A stretch of DNA of 7,265 nt, from the NCBI GenBank assembly GCA_021846065.1, contig JAJZCP010000073.1, positions 1-7,265 of the forward strand, read 5' to 3'. Below the pieces are notes generated by a model that did not search any database, was not told the origin of the DNA, and saw nothing but the letters and a program-made list of their open reading frames with translations. Shown piece by piece: positions 5,966 to 7,265 of this stretch; within the stretch, counting starts at the first letter, position 1; each line of letters begins with the position of its first letter. Both the position numbers and the translations under genes were made by a program. The stretch comes from Acidobacteriota bacterium (GTDB lineage: Bacteria > Acidobacteriota > Terriglobia > Terriglobales > Acidobacteriaceae).

Positions 5966-7265
5966 AGCGTCTCACATCCTTCCTGTGCACAGAGCGCCTT
6001 CAGTTCTTCGCTTGTGTGGCGTCGGCTGAACTCCGCTAACGCTTCACCCTCGCGCCGTCGCTCCAGATATGCTGCCAACAGCCGCTCCAGCGCTGCCGGA
6101 AGCGCGTCAACGGCAATCGCCGGAATCAGCTCGCGGGCCAGTCCCTGCTGCTCGTCGGAGCCGCCGCCGATCAGCACCTGATACCCTTCCGCGCCATTCA
6201 CCTTTGCGCCGAGCAGCCCGATGTCGCCCACGTAGTGTTGCGCGCAGGAGTGCGTGCAGCCGGTCACATGCAGATTCACCGGCGGCAGCATCGGGAAGCG
6301 CTCGTCCAGATGCGTGGCCAGCGCGACGGCATGCGCCTTGGTATCTGTCGCCGCATATCGGCAGCCGCGGTTGCCCGTGCACGCCACCGTGCCGCGCATC
6401 ACGGCTCCGGCGTGCCACTTCAGGCCAGCGTCCTGCAGTGCTTCCAGTGCGGCATCGAGTCGCTCGGTTGCGATATGGGGAATCAGCAGATTCTGCCAGA
6501 CGGTCAGGCGAATCTCTCCGCTTCCATACTGCTCGGCCACGTTGGCAACGGTGCGCATCTGCTCCACAGGCAGTCGCCCCACGGGTACGCATACGCCGAC
6601 GTAGTGCAATCCCGCCTGCCGCTGCGCGTGGACGCCGAGGTGTCCGGCGCGATCGATGGCTCCGCGCGGCGTGCACTCGGCGAGATCGGCGCGCAGCAGT
6701 GGCCAGCCGAGCTGGGATTCTGTCTCATCCAGAAAGCGCTCAGTGCCCCATCTGTCTACCAGATATTTGAGCCGCGCCTTGCGACGATCCGTGCGGTCGC
6801 CATGCTCGCTGTAGACGCGAATCATCGCCATCGCCACGGCCACAGCCTGCTCCGGCTTGACCAGCACGCCGCAGTCTTCGGCAAACTGCCGGTGCCCGGT
6901 GATTCCGCACAGCAGCAGGCGAAAATACACACCCTCCGGCACGCTGCGTCCCGCTGTCACGCGCACGGCGACAAAGCCGATGTCATTGGTGTCGGCCACG
7001 GCGCTGATCCGTCCGCCGGAGTCGAACGCGACATTGAACTTCCGCGGCAGATCATACATTTGACGCGTGTGCAGAATCGCATCCTGCAGCGCCTCGGCGA
7101 GCGGCATCACGTCCAGCAGTTCGTTCGGATCCAGTCCGCTGGTCGGCGTCGCCGTAATGTTGCGAATGTTGTCCGCGCCGGACCCGCGTGAGGTCAGTCC
7201 CAGCCGCTCCAGTTTCTTCAGCACGCGCAGAATATTCTTCGGTTCCAGCCGCCCGACACCGTGCC
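5962..7265 (-). CDS. nirA: NirA-family ferredoxin-type nitrite (or sulfite) reductase hemoprotein, 5'-truncated
   Basis: Siroheme and 4Fe-4S enzyme catalysing six-electron reduction of nitrite to ammonium (or sulfite to sulfide). The C-terminal 433 residues are in the window; the frame stays open through the right edge, so the start is missing (full members are usually about 500-600 residues). Seen from the first residue in the window: RNITATPTSGLDP (34-46), typical of the first half-domain; RLTVWQNLLIP (252-262), a NirA-like strand; and two cluster-binding pairs, Cys295-x5-Cys301 in ACTGNRGC and Cys336-x3-Cys340 in TGCTHSCAQHYVGDIG. The HSCAQHY-GDIG wording and QNLLIP match NirA-family proteins better than the CysI hemoprotein as far as I recall, but nitrite and sulfite enzymes are hard to separate by eye. 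It overlaps the diflavin reductase gene by 4 nt (ATGA), so the two are co-translated and probably form one enzyme using NADPH. Confidence 0.88.
   Translation of the reverse strand, partial: HGVGRLEPKNILRVLKKLERLGLTSRGSGADNIRNITATPTSGLDPNELLDVMPLAEALQDAILHTRQMYDLPRKFNVAFDSGGRISAVADTNDIGFVAVRVTAGRSVPEGVYFRLLLCGITGHRQFAEDCGVLVKPEQAVAVAMAMIRVYSEHGDRTDRRKARLKYLVDRWGTERFLDETESQLGWPLLRADLAECTPRGAIDRAGHLGVHAQRQAGLHYVGVCVPVGRLPVEQMRTVANVAEQYGSGEIRLTVWQNLLIPHIATERLDAALEALQDAGLKWHAGAVMRGTVACTGNRGCRYAATDTKAHAVALATHLDERFPMLPPVNLHVTGCTHSCAQHYVGDIGLLGAKVNGAEGYQVLIGGGSDEQQGLARELIPAIAVDALPAALERLLAAYLERRREGEALAEFSRRHTSEELKALCAQEGCETL

Noticed and set aside
6235..7191. 318-codon plus-strand frame opposite the nitrite reductase gene (and a similar one at 5009-5890 opposite the flavoprotein gene)
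   Set aside because: Both are antisense to genes with unmistakable conserved motifs and carry none themselves.

Overview
The window looks like a chromosomal segment of a moderately GC-rich bacterium. The best guess is Acidobacteriota, family Acidobacteriaceae. That rests on the four-cysteine L28 protein, the codon and GC character, and a general impression of the protein sequences; no database search was possible, so the taxon is an inference. No mobile element, CRISPR array, rRNA or tRNA was seen.

Left part, plus strand. About 490 bases without a convincing gene open the window. They contain a strong intrinsic terminator (212-255), presumably closing a plus-strand gene lying to the left, and a LacI-type operator-like inverted repeat (444-460). 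Next is an MFS efflux pump of the fosmidomycin-resistance (Fsr) type (491-1786). It is followed by a well-formed sigma-70 promoter (1806-1834), a 128-nt leader and rpmB for ribosomal protein L28 in its zinc-ribbon form (1969-2184). A perfect hairpin (2209-2241) ends rpmB and, read the other way, also ends the gene on the opposite strand.

Right part, minus strand. Reading in the direction of transcription from the right edge: a siroheme/4Fe-4S nitrite reductase of the NirA family (5'-truncated by the window edge), a CysJ-like NADPH diflavin reductase, and a PfkB-family sugar/nucleoside kinase. These three overlap by 4 nt (ATGA) and 11 nt, so they form a tightly coupled operon. A gap of about 220 bases holding a 15-bp tandem repeat (four units) then separates the kinase from an isoprenylcysteine-methyltransferase-like membrane protein (2299-2868).

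Functionally, the hemoprotein and flavoprotein together should make a six-electron NADPH-dependent nitrite (or sulfite) reductase producing ammonium (or sulfide). Family resemblance favours nitrite. The coupled PfkB kinase is the least expected member of this operon. Overall the window is mostly ordinary housekeeping and assimilation genes; no convincing new system was found, but several small points deserve a check.
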